In this document: positions 41,705 to 49,471 of the stretch, piece by piece | How the letters are laid out: every line of letters starts with the position of its first letter | Numbering within the stretch: position 1 is the first letter of the stretch | Assembly: GCF_027627575.1 (NCBI RefSeq) | Contig: NZ_CP114065.1 | Coordinates: forward strand, 6,076,001-6,140,000 | Length of the DNA: 64,000 bases | Reading direction: 5' to 3' | Source: Kribbella sp. CA-293567 | GTDB taxonomy: Bacteria; Actinomycetota; Actinomycetes; Propionibacteriales; Kribbellaceae | The notes under the pieces: generated by a model | What the model was told of the DNA's origin: nothing | The model's database searches: none | The model's input: the letters and a program-made list of their open reading frames with translations, nothing else | Translations under genes and position numbers: made by a program

Positions 41705-41736
41705 GCCGGTCTGCCCTGCCAGGGCGCCCCAAAGCC

Positions 41737-41774
41737 GCAAGCCGGTCCGTGTGGTCCGACCCGGGCCGGCTTGC
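41737..41774 (+). terminator. Hairpin terminator after dipZ
   Basis: GCAAGCCGG (41737-41745) pairs exactly with CCGGCTTGC (41766-41774). There is no long T-run. It separates dipZ from trxA. Confidence 0.6.
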
Positions 41775-41846
41775 TTCCAACCCTGAACCCCGGAGAACGA
41801 ACACCGAGCCCGTCTCCGGCCTGACCCGAACCTGAGGAAACTGATC

Positions 41847-42185
41847 ATGAGCGACAAGCTGAACGACATCACCGACGCCGACTTCGACGCGACCGTACTG
41901 AAGAGCGACAAGCCCGTCGTCGTCGACTTCTGGGCCGAATGGTGCGGACCCTGTCAGCAGGTCACCCCGATCCTCGAAGCGCTGGCCGCCGAGCACGGCG
42001 ACAAGCTGACCTTCCTGAAGCTGAACATCGACGAGAACCCCGCCACCCCCGGCAGGTACGGCGTGATCAGCATCCCCACGATCAACGTCTACGTGAACGG
42101 CGAACTGGTCAAGTCCATCGTCGGCGCGAAGCCCAAGGCGGCGCTCCTCAAAGACCTCGCCCCGTACGCGGACCTCACCACCTGA
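41847..42185 (+). CDS. trxA: Thioredoxin
   Basis: This 112-residue cytoplasmic thioredoxin has the active site W32-C33-G-P-C36 in VDFWAEWCGPCQQ and the cis-Pro loop ISIPTINVYVNG. It can supply electrons to the DipZ membrane domain. CTGAGGAAACTGATC precedes the ATG. I did not find the SigK-like pattern upstream; CCGAAC at 41826 lacks a -35 partner. Confidence 0.93.
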   Translation: MSDKLNDITDADFDATVLKSDKPVVVDFWAEWCGPCQQVTPILEALAAEHGDKLTFLKLNIDENPATPGRYGVISIPTINVYVNGELVKSIVGAKPKAALLKDLAPYADLTT

Positions 42186-42242
42186 CCAACCGACGACATT
42201 CGTTGCCTTCTGCAAGTTTTCCGGCGAGTTCAAGCGCTTGAC

Positions 42243-42269
42243 CCATCCAGCTCGACGGTCGCTCCGAAG
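42243..42269 (+). promoter_or_regulatory. SigK-like promoter of a 36-residue ORF
   Basis: CCATCC (42243-42248), 15 bases and CCGAAG (42264-42269). The predicted start site is about 40 bases before the ATG of a very small ORF that ends before a hairpin. Confidence 0.72.
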
Positions 42270-42316
42270 TAGAGATGTCAGCAGAACCCCTCCCCCCAAC
42301 GCTCCAAGGAGACACC

Positions 42317-42427
42317 ATGGACTACCACAGCGGCCTCAACATCGTCGTCGGCCTCTACGTCGAGATCAGCTCGCGCTGGAGCGGCCACGGCGGCTGGAGC
42401 CACGGCCTGCTCGGCATCTTCAACTGA
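42317..42427 (+). CDS. Unannotated 36-residue peptide
   Basis: The ORF runs from ATG 42317 (AAGGAG five bases upstream) to TGA 42425. The peptide starts MDYHSGLNIVVGLYVEI and ends WSHGLLGIF followed by Asn. It has three Trp/Tyr-rich hydrophobic patches and several His and Gly residues, no Cys and no signal peptide. A promoter, ribosome site, ORF and terminator in compact order argue that it is real. Its function is unknown; it could be a membrane-associated small protein or a secreted peptide without a leader. Confidence 0.7.
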   Translation: MDYHSGLNIVVGLYVEISSRWSGHGGWSHGLLGIFN

Positions 42428-42441
42428 GCGGACGAACGCAA

Positions 42442-42471
42442 CGGCCGGCCGCGGACGAGCGCGGCCGGCCG
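42442..42471 (+). terminator. Hairpin terminator after the 36-residue ORF
   Basis: CGGCCGGCCGC (42442-42452) pairs exactly with GCGGCCGGCCG (42461-42471) 14 bases beyond the stop codon. It may also stop transcripts from the convergent gene. Confidence 0.7.
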
Positions 42472-42552
42472 GCACCACCTAGCACCAGATGCTCTCCACC
42501 CACCGGTGGGGAGCATTGCTACGTGAACTACCTGATCGGTTCGGAGTTGCTG

Positions 42553-42993
42553 CTACTGCGCGCCGAGGGCGCCGCGGCGCAACGCCGACTCCAGGCACCG
42601 GGCGACCTCTGCGCCCGACAGTCCCAGCAGGTCAGCTACTGCTCGGTACGTCAGGTGGCCGTAGTGGGTCAGCGCCAAGGCAGTCTGCTCCTGCGCAGCG
42701 ACAGCCTTGCCCTCCGCCGGCCGGGAGCCGCACGACAGATACACCCGCTTGGCGAGGTGGCGGCGCATCTCCGCGACGGGCATCGGCACCGCCATCGACG
42801 TCGCCGGAAATCCGGCACTGATCACGTTGACCACTGCGGCCTCGGCGAAACCGCGATCACTCACCAGCACGCTCGCCAGAGCGAACAACGCGGCACCGTG
42901 CTGATCGCAGATCGTCTCGGCAGCAAGCTCTGTTGCTACCGGTGCGCCGATCGTGGGCTCGGCGCCACTGTCTCTGAGACGGGTGTTGAGCAT
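42553..42993 (-). CDS. Reduced sigma-70 region-4-like protein
   Basis: This 146-residue protein ends in a helix-turn-helix reminiscent of sigma region 4 (ALTHYGHLTYRAVADLLGLSGAEVARCLESALRR). The preceding part (FALASVLVSDRGFAEAAVVNV) resembles the end of region 2 of ECF factors, but the core -10 recognition segment is missing or very short. ATG 42993 with GGAG eight bases upstream is chosen; a longer frame runs antisense through the Asp23 gene. It is divergent from the Asp23 operon and may regulate it, as a DNA-binding protein rather than a functional sigma factor. Confidence 0.65.
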   Translation of the reverse strand: MLNTRLRDSGAEPTIGAPVATELAAETICDQHGAALFALASVLVSDRGFAEAAVVNVISAGFPATSMAVPMPVAEMRRHLAKRVYLSCGSRPAEGKAVAAQEQTALALTHYGHLTYRAVADLLGLSGAEVARCLESALRRGALGAQ

Positions 42994-43252
42994 TGATCTG
43001 GCTCCTTCGAGCAGCGCCTTTCCAGCGCTGCCGCGGCTCGGAGTGCAGTTTCGAAAGATCATTGAAGACTGCCCTGACACTGACAGTACCCGGGTGACTA
43101 CGCAGCTCACTTCGGTGGGGCGGCCGATGCGCCGGGGAGTGACCACGGACACACCGGCCGACCTGCCCACTGACCGTGAGGATCCGTCCGGACCCGTTGT
43201 CCTACCGAAGACAGACCAGGACCACTCCGCACCGCGAACGAAGGACGAACCG

Positions 43253-43747
43253 ATGACGCAGACCAGCACCCCGGCGACCGGTACCACGCTCAAGCCCGCC
43301 GACCCGGCCACCCAGACTCTCGTTGCCGATGGCAACTTGAACGACGCCCAGGGCAAGACTTCGATCGCCGACCAGGTCGTTTCCAAGATCGCCGGTATCG
43401 CGACCCGTGAGGTCGGCGGCGTCCACGACCTCGGCGGCACCGCGGCCCGCACGGTCGGCCTGATCCGCGACCGGATTCCCGGCTCCAAGACGAACCTGTC
43501 CCAGGGCGTCACGGTCGAGGTCGGCGAGACCCAGGCCGCGATCGACCTGCAGATCATCGCCGAGTACGGCGTCAGCATCGCCGACCTGGCCACCGGGATC
43601 CGCCGCAACGTGATCTCCGCGGTCGAGCGGATGACCGGTCTCGAGGTCACCGAGGTCAACATCGCCGTCAGCGACATCCACCTCGAAGGCGAGGACGACA
43701 CCGCCGCCGACACCGACGTCGAGCCCGCCGAGCGCCGCGTCCAGTGA
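43253..43747 (+). CDS. Asp23/Gls24 family envelope stress protein
   Basis: This 164-residue Asp23 protein contains the family core KTSIADQVVSKIAGIATREVGGVHDL and ISAVERMTGLEVTEVNIAVSDI. In firmicutes Asp23 is anchored at the membrane by AmaP and is induced by cell-wall or alkaline stress. ATG 43253 follows AAGGACGAACCG. It is the first of five genes in an operon of related membrane proteins. Confidence 0.9.
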   Translation: MTQTSTPATGTTLKPADPATQTLVADGNLNDAQGKTSIADQVVSKIAGIATREVGGVHDLGGTAARTVGLIRDRIPGSKTNLSQGVTVEVGETQAAIDLQIIAEYGVSIADLATGIRRNVISAVERMTGLEVTEVNIAVSDIHLEGEDDTAADTDVEPAERRVQ

Positions 43748-43820
43748 CCACAGCCGGCCGCTGATCCGCAGTACCGGCACCGGGCACGGAGCCCGGGCCG
43801 CCCTTTCCTGGAGGACACTC

Positions 43821-44003
43821 GTGAACACCTCGACCATCGGCCTGTTCGCCGGCCTGCTGCTCGCCATCGCCGCCGCGGCCGGTGGATTCGGCGGCTTCCT
43901 GCTCGCCCTCGTCCTGGCTGCCGTCGGCTTCGCCGCCGGCCGGTATCTGAGCGACGGCACCAAGGGCCTGGACGACCTGATGTCGCGCCGCGGCCGTGGC
44001 TGA
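43821..44003 (+). CDS. Small membrane protein of Asp23 operon (DUF2273-like)
   Basis: This 60-residue protein has two hydrophobic segments (TIGLFAGLLLAIAAAAGG and FLLALVLAAVGFAAGRYL) and a basic tail. The GTG start follows GGAGG. A small membrane protein is regularly found in Asp23 operons and probably helps place Asp23 at the membrane. It overlaps the next gene by eight bases. Confidence 0.75.
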   Translation: MNTSTIGLFAGLLLAIAAAAGGFGGFLLALVLAAVGFAAGRYLSDGTKGLDDLMSRRGRG

Positions 44004-44406
44004 CACCGCCACCCTCCCGCCGACCGCCACGAGCGAGGTCCTCGTACCCACGGACGACGGGGCCGGTGACCGGGGCAGCCTGGAGATCAGCCCGCGAGCG
44101 ATCGAACGGATCGCCGAGGTGACCGCGCTCCGAGCCGCTGGAGTACTACGGCAGGCGGCGACCTTCGGACGCGGACTGCCCAGAGCCAAGGCCCAACTCG
44201 CCGGGCAACGCGTCCAGGTCGGCCTGGAGATCGCCGTCGAATGGGGCTATCCCCTGGCTGAGCTGGCCGCTGAGGTCCGCGGCCGCTTGACCCACACGAT
44301 CACCACCTTGACCGGGCTGGGGGTCGACAGCGTCAGCGTCGACATCTCCGCCGTCGAGCTCCCCACCACCGGCAACCGCGCGACGAGCCCGAGGAGGGTC
44401 GCATGA
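43996..44406 (+). CDS. Second Asp23/Gls24 family protein
   Basis: This 136-residue shorter Asp23 paralogue has ISPRAIERIAEVTALRAAGV and ITTLTGLGVDSVSVDISAVEL. The GTG start at 43996 overlaps the preceding gene, and the stop overlaps the next ATG (ATGA). It may form mixed assemblies with the first Asp23 protein. Confidence 0.8.
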   Translation: MADTATLPPTATSEVLVPTDDGAGDRGSLEISPRAIERIAEVTALRAAGVLRQAATFGRGLPRAKAQLAGQRVQVGLEIAVEWGYPLAELAAEVRGRLTHTITTLTGLGVDSVSVDISAVELPTTGNRATSPRRVA

Positions 44407-44939
44407 GCAGCACGCCGGCCAAGAAGCCCGTCGCGGCACCGGCTGCCGCGACCGTCGGCATCACCGCCGCCCTCGCCCTCACCGCACTCGGCGCCGTCGC
44501 GATCCGCGACACGCTGGTCGCCACCGGCCTCAGCACCGGCACGCCATGGATCGAGTGGCTGCTCGGCAAGGCCGAAGTGCTCAAGCCCGTCGACTGGATG
44601 ATCCCCGCCGGGATCGCCGCCGTACTGATCGGGCTCTGGATCCTGATCGCCGCGTTGAAGCCGCGCAGGACCACCCACCTGGCCGTCGGAGACCACGGTG
44701 TCTGGATCCGCGGCCGCGACGCTGCCCGGCTGGCCGGCGACACCGCCGCGACCATCGACTCGGTCATCACCGCCAGTTCGAAGGCCAAAGGCCGCAAACT
44801 GCGAATCACCGCGACCTCGACCGCGGGCGGCGACGCGAACCGAATCCACGACGACCTGACCACCGCGATCACCCAACGCCTCCACACCGTCACTCCGGCC
44901 CCGCGGCTTCGGGCCCGGGTCACCGTCGAGGAGAACTGA
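44403..44939 (+). CDS. Asp23-operon membrane protein
   Basis: This 178-residue protein has two predicted membrane helices (TVGITAALALTALGAVAIRD and MIPAGIAAVLIGLWILIAAL), then a cytoplasmic part with WIRGRDAARLAGDTAA, which resembles AmaP/DUF6286-type proteins of actinobacterial Asp23 operons. GAGGGTCGC precedes the ATG. It is probably an anchor or partner of Asp23. Confidence 0.7.
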   Translation: MSSTPAKKPVAAPAAATVGITAALALTALGAVAIRDTLVATGLSTGTPWIEWLLGKAEVLKPVDWMIPAGIAAVLIGLWILIAALKPRRTTHLAVGDHGVWIRGRDAARLAGDTAATIDSVITASSKAKGRKLRITATSTAGGDANRIHDDLTTAITQRLHTVTPAPRLRARVTVEEN

Positions 44940-44940
44940 C

Positions 44941-45516
44941 ATGCGCCGCGGACTCATCACCTTCGACCGGCTCGCCGCCCTCGTCATCGCCGTCGTCCTG
45001 ATTGCCGCCGGCGCCGCCGCACTGGCCTGGCGCTACGACCTCATCCCCGACGCCACCGACCGGCTCGAGATCAACGGCCTCAGCGATCTACCGGCCATGG
45101 CGTGGTGGCCCTGGGCCACCGGTGCCGGCGGAGTACTCCTCGTTCTCCTCGGCCTCACCTGGCTCGCCCGGCATCTGCCGCGCCGCGGTACCGGGCAGCT
45201 GCGTCTTGCGGGCAGCGACGCCACTGGCAGGCTCACCGCCGACGCGAGCGCCGCCGCCGACACAGCCGGACAGGTTCTCGCCCAGACCGCAGGCGTCCGT
45301 CACGGCTCCGGACGGATCGTGCTCGACCGCGGCCAACTCGTCGCCGAACTCACCGCCACTCTCGAGCCTGGCGCCGATCTCGACGCCGTACGGGCCGCAG
45401 CCGAGCACACCGGGCAACAACTCCACCAGGTGATCGGCCGCGACGACCTCTACCATCGCATCGAGTTGCGCGTGGCGCGCAATTCCAAGCCCTCTACCGC
45501 CGCGCGCGTTCAGTAA
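44941..45516 (+). CDS. AmaP-like membrane protein
   Basis: This 191-residue protein has two helices (LAALVIAVVLIAAGAAALAW and WATGAGGVLLVLLGLTWLAR) with a soluble C-terminal part (DRGQLVAELTATLEPGADLDAV) like the AmaP anchor of Asp23. It starts two bases after the previous stop. It is the last gene of the operon, followed by a bidirectional terminator. Confidence 0.75.
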   Translation: MRRGLITFDRLAALVIAVVLIAAGAAALAWRYDLIPDATDRLEINGLSDLPAMAWWPWATGAGGVLLVLLGLTWLARHLPRRGTGQLRLAGSDATGRLTADASAAADTAGQVLAQTAGVRHGSGRIVLDRGQLVAELTATLEPGADLDAVRAAAEHTGQQLHQVIGRDDLYHRIELRVARNSKPSTAARVQ

Positions 45517-45543
45517 CCCGCGCAAGGCGATGAACTCCATCAC

Positions 45544-45575
45544 CCACCCCGGCCGACGCAAATCGGCCGGGGTGG
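45544..45575. terminator. Bidirectional hairpin terminator
   Basis: CCACCCCGGCCGA (45544-45556) pairs exactly with 45563-45575 around a six-base loop, between the converging Asp23 operon and the DUF4832 gene. Confidence 0.85.
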
Positions 45576-45606
45576 AGTGACAACACCTGCAGGCAGGTCC
45601 AGCGAG

Positions 45607-47550
45607 CTAACCGACGGTGATTCGGTCGATGTCAGGAGCCCAGCCCGAAGGGTTGGTGAACGAGATGCTGTTCGCGGTTCCGGCTTGCAGGGTGCGGGAC
45701 ACGGTCACTGTGCCGACCGTGTTCCAGTCGGCGGTCGCCGGGAAGCTGACCGACTGGCCGTTGACGACCGCGGTCCTGGCGAGCGCGGAGGTGTAGTGGA
45801 TCGTGATCGACTTGGCGCCACCGGTTCCGCCGTTGACACCCTGGATGGAGAGAGTTCCGGAGTTGTTGCCGACGTAACCGACCTTGGAGCCGGCCGAGCA
45901 CGCGGAGCACGAAGTGACGACCGCTCCACCCGCGAGGCTGTTGCCGGTGGCCTCGGCTTCGTAGCTCGCCGGCGCACTCCCCGATCCGACCGTGACGGCA
46001 CCCAGGCCGACCCAGCCGTCGGCGTTCTGGCTCGCGTTCGCGAACCGCAACTTCTTCGCGGCGGGCGACGTCGCCTCCAGCGGGTTCTTCACTCTCAGCA
46101 CCCACTGGTAGTTGCCCTGAGCAACTCCAGTCAGGTTCACCGGCGTCTGGAAGTACTGCGGGTGGCCGAAGTCGCGGTAGGTGGGATCACTCCCGACGTT
46201 CCAGTCCGGGAAGGCCCGGAGCTTCAGCGGCTGGATGGTGCGCAGGTCCCAGTTGGTGTCCCAGGTCTTCACCACGGTGCCGGCGCCGTTCTTCAGACCG
46301 ACCGTCATCTTCCAGGGATAGTAGAAGGGCGCGACGCCGGTGTTGCTGATCTGTACGCCGAGATTGGCCGTGCCACTGGCCGTGCTCTGGAAGTACGACT
46401 TGTCGACGGTCAGGTTGTAGCCCATCGCCCGCACTGCCGCCCCGACCTTGGCGTTGCCCGGCGCGTAGTTGACCGACTGCTCGTTGATCTTCCAGGTGGT
46501 GTGCTCGAGCTCGATACACGCCTTCATGTCGTCCACCGCTCCTGAGCCACCAGGCCAGTTGTCGAACGCGGTCGTCTGGATCTCCGGCCGGACTTCGCCA
46601 CCCATCGAGTTGGTGATCCACTTGTTCTCCGTGCCGGTGTCGAGATTGCGCTGCAGCTGGGAGTAAGACGCTCCACCCATCGACTGGGGCAGCGTGACTC
46701 CGGCGAGCGGCGAACCTTCGCGGTAGCAGAACGAGTCGTCGTGGTAACCGATGTCCTTGCTGTTGGCGGCACCGCCGGCCACCTCGGGATAGCGGACCTC
46801 CAGCTTGGTGGTGTTGAACGCGTTCTCGTAGGCGGTGAGCAGCTGTGCGCCGTTCGCGTCGGTGGGCATGTAGTTGGGCAGCCCGTCGGCGGTGTCGGTG
46901 TCGTACGGCCAGGTGTGCCACTCACCCCAGAGTCCGACCAGACCGAGGTGGATGTACCCGAGGCGCGGGTCGCCGTCGTACCGGGCCCCGAACGCGGCGA
47001 TGAAGTTCTTCAGCGCGTTCAGCAGGTACGGGCTGTCGTAGTCGGGGTGGGTGACGTTCCAGTAGGTGTCGGAGCGGTTGCCGACGTGCCCGTTGAAGCA
47101 GGACGGAATCGCGTTGGCCGGATGCGTGCCGGTGCCGCCCGGATACGTCAGGTAGAAGCGGATCGCGGCCTGGTTACCCTGACTGGCGGTCTCGTTCAGC
47201 ATGTTGTCGAGGATGGTCCAGTCGTAGCTGCCGCAGTTGCCGGCATTCGTCATCACCTCTGACAGGCCGAAGTAGCCCCACGTCAGGGCGTGCGGATAGC
47301 CGGTGTTCTGGTTCGCGCCTGGCGTGTAAAACCGGGCGAATCCCTTCAGTGGGTTGTCCAGCGGGCCGTCGGCGGCCTGCAGGGTGTGCGCCTGCAGGGA
47401 CGGATCGGGGGCGGCCGGCGGCGCGGGCCGTGGCGGAGGACCGGCCGGTACGGCGCCGGCCGGCGTCACGCCCGCCACGCTCAGACCGAACGCGGCGGTG
47501 ACTGCGGCGAGCGCGACCAGCAGGCGCCGGGCGCGGGGACGAAGGTTCAT
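45607..47550 (-). CDS. Secreted DUF4832/DUF4874 protein with C-terminal CBM-like domain
   Basis: This 647-residue exported protein has a Sec signal (RRLLVALAAVTAAFGLSVAG), a TIM-barrel-like DUF4874/DUF4832 region (NPLKGFARFYTP, LGYIHLGLVGLWGEWHTWP, FDNWPGG) and a C-terminal beta-sandwich from about residue 520 (ASYEAEATGNSLAGGAVV to PDIDRITVG) of the CBM35/CBM6 kind. GLVGLWGEWH holds candidate catalytic Glu residues. It probably acts on a plant or microbial polysaccharide outside the cell, though the reaction of the family is unproven. It is divergent from the galactoside importer. Confidence 0.82.
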   Translation of the reverse strand: MNLRPRARRLLVALAAVTAAFGLSVAGVTPAGAVPAGPPPRPAPPAAPDPSLQAHTLQAADGPLDNPLKGFARFYTPGANQNTGYPHALTWGYFGLSEVMTNAGNCGSYDWTILDNMLNETASQGNQAAIRFYLTYPGGTGTHPANAIPSCFNGHVGNRSDTYWNVTHPDYDSPYLLNALKNFIAAFGARYDGDPRLGYIHLGLVGLWGEWHTWPYDTDTADGLPNYMPTDANGAQLLTAYENAFNTTKLEVRYPEVAGGAANSKDIGYHDDSFCYREGSPLAGVTLPQSMGGASYSQLQRNLDTGTENKWITNSMGGEVRPEIQTTAFDNWPGGSGAVDDMKACIELEHTTWKINEQSVNYAPGNAKVGAAVRAMGYNLTVDKSYFQSTASGTANLGVQISNTGVAPFYYPWKMTVGLKNGAGTVVKTWDTNWDLRTIQPLKLRAFPDWNVGSDPTYRDFGHPQYFQTPVNLTGVAQGNYQWVLRVKNPLEATSPAAKKLRFANASQNADGWVGLGAVTVGSGSAPASYEAEATGNSLAGGAVVTSCSACSAGSKVGYVGNNSGTLSIQGVNGGTGGAKSITIHYTSALARTAVVNGQSVSFPATADWNTVGTVTVSRTLQAGTANSISFTNPSGWAPDIDRITVG

Positions 47551-47574
47551 GCTTCTCCTCGGGGCGAATATGAA

Positions 47575-47592
47575 GAAGTGTTGACAAACTTC
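47575..47592. promoter_or_regulatory. Imperfect palindrome in the galactoside divergent promoter
   Basis: GAAGT (47575-47579) and ACTTC (47588-47592) flank a TTGACA that could be the -35 of the importer operon. The region is AT-rich and lies between the secreted enzyme and the first permease, so the palindrome is a candidate operator for the ROK regulator encoded downstream. The -10 is not clear. Confidence 0.4.
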
Positions 47593-47663
47593 CGAATAAC
47601 TACATCATTAGTCCCGGGCGGGCTTGCTGACAAGAGCTCGTCGTCACCGATCGAAGGACGGCA

Positions 47664-48545
47664 ATGGGCCAGCTCAGACAACGGGACGACCGGCGGGTCG
47701 CGTGGTGGTTCGTCGCGCCGGTGCTGGTGGGATTCGCGATCTTCTACGCCTACCCGGCGGCTCGCGGCATCTGGTACTCGCTCACCGACTACACGATGCT
47801 CGGTACGCCGTCCTTCGTCGGCGCGCAGAACTACAGCGACCTGATCAGCGATCGGCAGTTCTGGAGCTCGATGCTGGTCACGGCGTACTACGTGCTGCTG
47901 AACGTCGGATCGCAGACTCTGCTGGCCCTCGCGGTGGCCGCGCTCATGCACAGGCTGACCAGCTCGGTGGTGCTCCGAGCGACGCTGCTGCTGCCATGGC
48001 TGGTGCCGAACGTGACGATCGGCCTGCTCTGGATGTGGCTGCTCGACACGAACCTCGGGCTGGTCAACCACCTCCTGCGGGCGGTCGGGCTCGACACGGT
48101 CGGGTTCTTCACCGACGCCACCTGGGCGATGCCCGCGATCGCCGGGATCAACACCTGGGCCTACACCGGCTACACCGCCCTGCTCCTGTACGCCGGGATG
48201 CTGCAGATCCCGCAGCATCTCTACGAGAGCGCGGCGATCGACGGCGCCGGCGAGCTGCGGATCTTCGCCAAGATCACCCTGCCACTGCTGCGACCGGTGC
48301 TCGCCCTGGTGCTGGTCGTGACCCTGATCGGCTCGTTCCAGATCTTCGACACGGTCGCGGTCACCACCAAGGGCGGGCCGGTCTCGGCGACCCGGGTCAT
48401 CTACTACTTCATCTACCAGCAGGCGTTCAGCTACTTCCACATGGGCTACGCCGCCGCGGCCGCCGTCTTCCTGGCCCTGGTGCTCGGAGTGTTCACCTTC
48501 GTCCAGCTACGCCTGCTGCGGGCGTCCAGTTCGGACCTCGCATGA
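47664..48545 (+). CDS. ABC sugar transporter permease, MalF/UgpA type
   Basis: This permease of 293 residues has six membrane segments. The coupling loop YESAAIDGAGELRIFAKITLP holds the EAA motif (usually EAA-x3-G-x9-I-x-LP). GAAGGA precedes ATG 47664. The end overlaps the second permease gene (ATGA). It works with the permease, binding protein and an ATPase not encoded here; such CUT1 systems often share a common ATPase elsewhere. Confidence 0.9.
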   Translation: MGQLRQRDDRRVAWWFVAPVLVGFAIFYAYPAARGIWYSLTDYTMLGTPSFVGAQNYSDLISDRQFWSSMLVTAYYVLLNVGSQTLLALAVAALMHRLTSSVVLRATLLLPWLVPNVTIGLLWMWLLDTNLGLVNHLLRAVGLDTVGFFTDATWAMPAIAGINTWAYTGYTALLLYAGMLQIPQHLYESAAIDGAGELRIFAKITLPLLRPVLALVLVVTLIGSFQIFDTVAVTTKGGPVSATRVIYYFIYQQAFSYFHMGYAAAAAVFLALVLGVFTFVQLRLLRASSSDLA

Positions 48546-49444
48546 GAGAGCGCGCGATGAAACCCACCCGGCGCTGGAGTCCAGGACGAATCCTGGCCTG
48601 GAGCTTTCTGGCCGTCTTCCTGCTCGCGACGATCTTCCCCTTCTACTGGATGATCCGGACCGCGATCACCCCGGCAGCAGATCTCTACCACGACAGCAGT
48701 TCGCTGCTCCCCCAGCAACCGACCCTGATCAACTTCACCCGGGTGCTCGGCCTGACCACCGAGGCGGAGGCCAGGGCCGCGGGCGGCTCCGGCGCACGCC
48801 TGGACTTCGGCCGGTACCTGCTGAACTCGGTGATCTACTGCGGACTGATCGCCGGCGTGCAGACCCTGCTGTGCTCGATGGCGGGCTACGCCTTCGCCCG
48901 GCTGAGGTTCCCAGGTCGCGATCTCACCTTCACGCTGCTCGTCTCCGCCCTGATGGTGCCTCCGATCTTCACCCTGCTGCCGAACTTCATCCTGGTGAAA
49001 CAGCTCGGCTGGATCAACACGATGGCCGGCATGGTCGCGCCGACGATCCTGATGACCCCGTTCGCGGTCTTCTTCCTGCGTCAGTTCTTCCTCTCGCTGC
49101 CCCGGGACGTCGAGGAAGCAGCGACCCTGGACGGCGTCGGGCCCTGGGGGATGTTCTGGCGGGTCGCGATGCCGATGAGCCGCGGTCCACTGATCACGAT
49201 CGGTCTCACCACCACCGTCTGGGCCTGGAAGGACTTCCTCTGGCCGCTGCTGGTCGGCCGTGGCGAAGAACACCGGCTGGTGACTGTTGCCCTCGGCGTC
49301 TTCCTGCAGCAGTCGCCCAACACCCAACCCGACTGGACCGGCCTGATGGCTGCTTCCACTCTGTCCGTCTTGCCTGTTCTGCTGCTGCTCGTCTTTCTGG
49401 GGAAGCGACTCGTGCAGTCACTGAGCTTCACGGGCGGCAAGTAA
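48542..49444 (+). CDS. ABC sugar transporter permease, MalG/UgpE type
   Basis: This 300-residue permease has six membrane segments and the EAA loop VEEAATLDGVGPWGMFWRVAMP. The ATG 48542 overlaps the upstream stop; ATG 48557, preceded by GAGAGAG, is an alternative giving 295 residues. An insertion TTEAEARAAGGSGARLDFG between the first two helices is longer than usual. It is the second permease of the galactoside importer. Confidence 0.9.
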   Translation: MRERAMKPTRRWSPGRILAWSFLAVFLLATIFPFYWMIRTAITPAADLYHDSSSLLPQQPTLINFTRVLGLTTEAEARAAGGSGARLDFGRYLLNSVIYCGLIAGVQTLLCSMAGYAFARLRFPGRDLTFTLLVSALMVPPIFTLLPNFILVKQLGWINTMAGMVAPTILMTPFAVFFLRQFFLSLPRDVEEAATLDGVGPWGMFWRVAMPMSRGPLITIGLTTTVWAWKDFLWPLLVGRGEEHRLVTVALGVFLQQSPNTQPDWTGLMAASTLSVLPVLLLLVFLGKRLVQSLSFTGGK

Positions 49445-49471
49445 CACCCACTACTCCCTTGGAGGGACACC

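Noticed and set aside
41702..41846. SigK-like promoter for trxA
   Set aside because: CCGAAC is present at 41826, but there is no CCATCC-like box at the right distance.
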